Origin: Pseudomonas reactans
Lineage (GTDB): Bacteria; Pseudomonadota; Gammaproteobacteria; Pseudomonadales; Pseudomonadaceae
Direction of reading: 5' to 3'
DNA length: 64,000 nt
Assembly (NCBI RefSeq): GCF_013385825.1
Contig: NZ_JACAPG010000006.1
Location: forward strand, 310,001-374,000
Part shown: one piece after another, positions 60,218 through 64,000 of the stretch
How the letters are laid out: each line of letters begins with the position of its first letter
Numbering within the stretch: the first letter of the stretch is position 1
The notes under the pieces: model-generated
Told to the model about the DNA's origin: nothing
The model's database searches: none
The model's input: only the letters and a program-made list of their open reading frames with translations
Position numbers and translations under genes: made by a program

Positions 60218-60667
60218 ATGGCCATTCGTGTGCAGGCCCAGCCGTTTGATCCAGGCTTCGAAGTGAATGCCATGCACGCGGCCAATGTCGGCGTCGGCGC
60301 GGTGGTGAGTTTTGTTGGCTATGTGCGCGATTTCAATGACGGTCTGGATGTCGCGGGAATGTTCCTGGAGCACTACCCCGGCATGACCGAAAAGGCCCTG
60401 GCCAAGATTACCGTGGAAGCCGAGCAGCGCTGGCCGTTGCTCAAGCTGGAAGTGCTGCACCGCATTGGCGCGTTGGAGCCGGGTGAGCCGATTGTGTTTG
60501 TCGGGGCAGCGAGTGCCCATCGCCAGGCAGCGTTTGATGCGTGTGCGTTTGTGATGGACTACCTGAAGACGCGGGCGCCGTTTTGGAAGAAGGAAAACAC
60601 CAGTGAAGGGCCGCGTTGGGTGGAAGGGCGGCACAGCGATCACGCCGCTGCGGACCGCTGGAAATAA
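60218..60667 (+). CDS. moaE: Molybdopterin synthase catalytic subunit MoaE
   Basis: MoaE converts cyclic pyranopterin monophosphate to molybdopterin with sulphur from MoaD. The 149 residues carry the family stretch GAVVSFVGYVRDFN, LEHYPGMTEKAL and the C-terminal active-site Lys region DYLKTRAPFWKKE. The moaCDE genes form a tight three-gene unit ending before a REPIN. Confidence 0.95.
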   Translation: MAIRVQAQPFDPGFEVNAMHAANVGVGAVVSFVGYVRDFNDGLDVAGMFLEHYPGMTEKALAKITVEAEQRWPLLKLEVLHRIGALEPGEPIVFVGAASAHRQAAFDACAFVMDYLKTRAPFWKKENTSEGPRWVEGRHSDHAAADRWK

Positions 60668-60675
60668 ACATACCT

Positions 60676-60760
60676 CTGTAGGAGCCGGCTTGCCGGCGAT
60701 GACGACCGTGAGAACAGTGCAAGGCTTGAGGCCTCATCGCCGGCAAGCCGGCTCCTACAG
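60676..60760. repeat. REPIN, family B
   Basis: Inverted copies of GTAGGAGCCGGCTTGCCGGC with GAT flank about 33 bases. It fills the convergent gap between moaE and the helicase gene, 8 bases after one stop and 12 bases from the other. Confidence 0.9.
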
Positions 60761-60771
60761 GGTTTGCGTAT

Positions 60772-62223
60772 TCAGCTTGGGCGTTTGCGTTCTACTGGGC
60801 GCAACAAATGCGTCGGCGGCGTCTCGCAGCTGATCTTGCGCCCCAGCAGCGCCTCGATCGACGGCAACTGGTACGAGTCATCTTCCCCTGCAAAGCTGAT
60901 CGACACCCCCGCAGCCCCGGCACGGCCGGTACGGCCAATGCGGTGCACGTAGTCGTCCGGCACTTCCGGCAGGGTGAAGTTGATCACGTGGCTGATGCCA
61001 TCAATGTGAATCCCGCGTCCGGCCACATCGGTCGCCACCAGCACACGAATCTTGCCTTCGCGGAAGCCTTCCAACGTCTTGATGCGCTTGTGCTGCGGCA
61101 CATCGCCCGACAGTTGCGCGGCGTTCACACCATCACGCACCAGGCGTTCTTCGATACGGCGCACTTCGTCCTTGCGGTTGGCGAACACCATCACGCGCTC
61201 CCAACCGTTGTCGTTGACCAGGTTGTAGAGCAGCTTGTACTTGTCGGCACCGGCCACGGCGTAGATGTGTTGCTCGACGTTTTCGCTGGCAACGTTTTCC
61301 GCTTCGATCTCGACGATGGACGGGTCGGTGGTCCACTGCTTGGCGAGGTTCATCACGTCTTCGGTGAAGGTCGCGGAGAACAGCAAGGTCTGACGCTCGG
61401 ATTTCGGCGGGGTCTGGCGAATGATCTGACGCACTTGTGGGATGAAACCCATGTCGAGCATGCGGTCGGCTTCGTCCAGTACCATCACTTCGACCATGTC
61501 CAAGTGCACGTCGCCGCGCTGGTTGAAGTCCAGCAGTCGGCCAGGTGTCGCCACTAGAATGTCGCAGTGACGGGCTTCGAGGTGCTTGAGTTGCTTGTCG
61601 AAGTCCATGCCACCGACGAACGTCATGACGTTGAGGCCGGTGTACTTAGTCAGGTCAGCAGCGTCCTTGGCGATCTGTACCACCAGCTCCCGGGTCGGGG
61701 CGATGATCAGTGCGCGTGGCTCACCCATGTAGCGCTCTTTCGGCGGTGGCGTCTGCAGCAACTGGGTGATGATCGAGATCAGGAACGCGGCGGTCTTGCC
61801 GGTGCCGGTCTGGGCACGGCCGATGGCGTCTTTTCCGGCCAGGGTGAAGCCCAGCACCTGCGCCTGGATCGGCGTGCAGTACGGGAAACCCAGGTCCTGG
61901 ATGGCGTGCATCAGTTCAGGAGCCAGTTTGAAATCGTGGAAGCGCGTCTTGCCTTCCTGGGGCTCGACGACGAAATCTTCGAGTTTCCATGGGATCACGG
62001 GCGGTTTCGGCGTGCGCTCACGGCGCGGTTTCGGGGCCGGTGCGGCTGCTTGTACCGGTTCAGGCGGTTTCACCGTAGGCGTCTTGGGCTGGGCGACCGG
62101 CGCAGTCCGGTCGGGCTGTTGACCGTCATTGCGGCTGCCGGTAGTCGGGGCAGGAGCACTGGGAACAGGCGCGAGCGGCTCGGCCTCGCTTTTGCCGAAC
62201 ATCTTCTTGAGTGCTTCGAGCAC
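60772..62223 (-). CDS. rhlB: DEAD-box RNA helicase, RhlB type
   Basis: An ATP-dependent RNA helicase of 483 residues. A Pro/Ala-rich N-terminal extension (about 1-75) ends in the Arg/Lys-rich [15 protein letters not shown] segment, followed by the Q-motif region, Walker [34 protein letters not shown], and the second domain [17 protein letters not shown] and [10 protein letters not shown]. The tail is short and basic. RhlB normally works with RNase E in the degradosome; paralogues such as RhlE are excluded by tail type. The start is GTG 62223. Symbol assigned with moderate certainty. Confidence 0.86.
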   Translation of the reverse strand: MLEALKKMFGKSEAEPLAPVPSAPAPTTGSRNDGQQPDRTAPVAQPKTPTVKPPEPVQAAAPAPKPRRERTPKPPVIPWKLEDFVVEPQEGKTRFHDFKLAPELMHAIQDLGFPYCTPIQAQVLGFTLAGKDAIGRAQTGTGKTAAFLISIITQLLQTPPPKERYMGEPRALIIAPTRELVVQIAKDAADLTKYTGLNVMTFVGGMDFDKQLKHLEARHCDILVATPGRLLDFNQRGDVHLDMVEVMVLDEADRMLDMGFIPQVRQIIRQTPPKSERQTLLFSATFTEDVMNLAKQWTTDPSIVEIEAENVASENVEQHIYAVAGADKYKLLYNLVNDNGWERVMVFANRKDEVRRIEERLVRDGVNAAQLSGDVPQHKRIKTLEGFREGKIRVLVATDVAGRGIHIDGISHVINFTLPEVPDDYVHRIGRTGRAGAAGVSISFAGEDDSYQLPSIEALLGRKISCETPPTHLLRPVERKRPS

Positions 62224-62325
62224 GGTGATCTCATTAATTGGTTAAGGAATGTACGCCGGCCAGTGTAATGCAAGAATCGGGCGCGGCGTAGTGCGTCTGT
62301 CATATGGCTACATAAACGGTGGTTT

Positions 62326-63328
<1,003 letters not shown>

Positions 63329-64000
63329 ATGAAGGTATTGAAATCCACCCTGGCCATCGTGACTGCGGCGGCTGTACTGGGTGTCAGCGGTTTCGCCCAA
63401 GCCGGCGCCACCCTGGATGCCGTGCAGAAGAAAGGCTTTGTACAATGTGGCGTGAGTGACGGCCTGCCGGGTTTCTCGGTGCCGGATGCCAGCGGCAAGA
63501 TCCTCGGGATCGACGCTGACGTGTGTCGCGCTGTGGCCGCTGCCGTTTTCGGCGACGCGACCAAGGTCAAATTCAGCCAGTTGAATGCCAAGGAGCGTTT
63601 CACCGCGCTTCAGTCGGGCGAAGTCGACATCCTGTCCCGTAACACCACCATGACCAGCTCCCGCGACGCCGGCATGGGCCTTAAATTCCCAGGCTTCATC
63701 ACTTACTACGACGGCATCGGCTTCCTGGTAAACAACAAGCTGGGCGTGAAAAGTGCCAAGGAACTGGACGGTGCAACCATCTGCATCCAGGCCGGTACCA
63801 CCACTGAGCTGAACGTTTCCGACTACTTCCGCGGCAACAACCTGAAATACACCCCGATCACCTTCGACACCTCCGACGAAAGCGCCAAGTCGCTGGAATC
63901 CGGTCGTTGCGACGTACTGACTTCCGACAAGTCCCAACTGTTCGCCCAGCGCAGCAAGCTGGCCGCGCCGAAAGACTACGTGGTTCTGCCGGAAACCATT
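63329..64000 (+). CDS. aapJ: General L-amino-acid ABC transporter, periplasmic binding protein (AapJ-like), partial
   Basis: The 5' part of the gene, 224 codons, running off the window. GGAGG stands before ATG 63329. A signal peptide ends SGFAQA, then GATLDAVQKKGFVQCGVSDGLPGFSVPDASGKILGIDADVCRAVAAAVFG matches AapJ/BztA-type binding proteins, with QSGEVDILSRNTTMTSSRDAGMGLKF further on. The family binds most L-amino acids for uptake; permease and ATPase genes aapQMP would be expected downstream, outside the window. Confidence 0.92.
   Translation, partial: MKVLKSTLAIVTAAAVLGVSGFAQAGATLDAVQKKGFVQCGVSDGLPGFSVPDASGKILGIDADVCRAVAAAVFGDATKVKFSQLNAKERFTALQSGEVDILSRNTTMTSSRDAGMGLKFPGFITYYDGIGFLVNNKLGVKSAKELDGATICIQAGTTTELNVSDYFRGNNLKYTPITFDTSDESAKSLESGRCDVLTSDKSQLFAQRSKLAAPKDYVVLPETI

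Overview
The window is chromosomal DNA of a Pseudomonas, almost certainly of the P. fluorescens complex. The reasons are the division/cell-wall gene order, a complete twelve-gene alginate operon in Pseudomonas order, high-GC codon use throughout, and eight paired palindromes (REPINs) built on GTAGGAGC...GCTCCTAC, a repeat type typical of fluorescent pseudomonads. No tRNA, rRNA, CRISPR array, insertion sequence or prophage gene is visible.

Region 1 (1-10820, + strand) is the distal dcw cluster: end of mraY, murD, ftsW, murG, murC, ddlB, ftsQ, ftsA, ftsZ, then lpxC with its own promoter and terminator. These genes make and export peptidoglycan precursor, assemble the division ring and commit lipid A synthesis. 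Most junctions are overlapping or nearly so.

Region 2 (10840-38190) is a patchwork of accessory and regulatory genes: a membrane diguanylate cyclase, an OprD-type porin, an adaptor/RND pump/response regulator/sensor kinase operon with a CusR-like palindrome upstream, a small conserved-looking protein, a solute-binding protein, a PAS chemoreceptor, a Cys-cluster protein, a CheV/acetyltransferase pair, a hydroxyacid reductase, a LysR gene divergent from an AaeXAB-like aromatic-acid efflux operon with its own outer-membrane factor, a delta-60-repeat propeller protein, a SnoaL-like/MFS pair divergent from a second LysR gene, an SDR enzyme and a membrane-anchored hypothetical.

Region 3 (38188-55131, - strand) is the alginate operon, transcribed algD-alg8-alg44-algK-algE-algG-algX-algL-algI-algJ-algF-algA. 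A good AlgU (sigma-22) promoter lies about 480 bp before algD, giving a long leader rich in inverted repeats. The operon ends at a strong terminator after algA. AlgD and AlgA make GDP-mannuronate; Alg8 and Alg44 polymerise under c-di-GMP control; AlgK, AlgE, AlgG, AlgX and AlgL move, epimerise and trim the chain; AlgI, AlgJ, AlgF and AlgX acetylate it. Two REPINs and one G-quadruplex-type G-run pair sit inside the operon.

Region 4 (55394-64000) holds yaaA, a divergent polysaccharide deacetylase with altered catalytic motifs, a PIN-PhoH protein, moaC-moaD-moaE, an RhlB-type helicase, an esterase of the EstB family and the start of an AapJ-type amino-acid-binding protein behind a sigma-54 promoter. 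Four REPINs punctuate the gene ends here.

Nothing looks like a wholly new system. The most interesting signals are non-coding: the CusR-like box on an HAE-type pump operon, the G-run pair between algL and algI, REPINs inside the alginate operon, and operator-like palindromes. The altered deacetylase is the most unusual protein.
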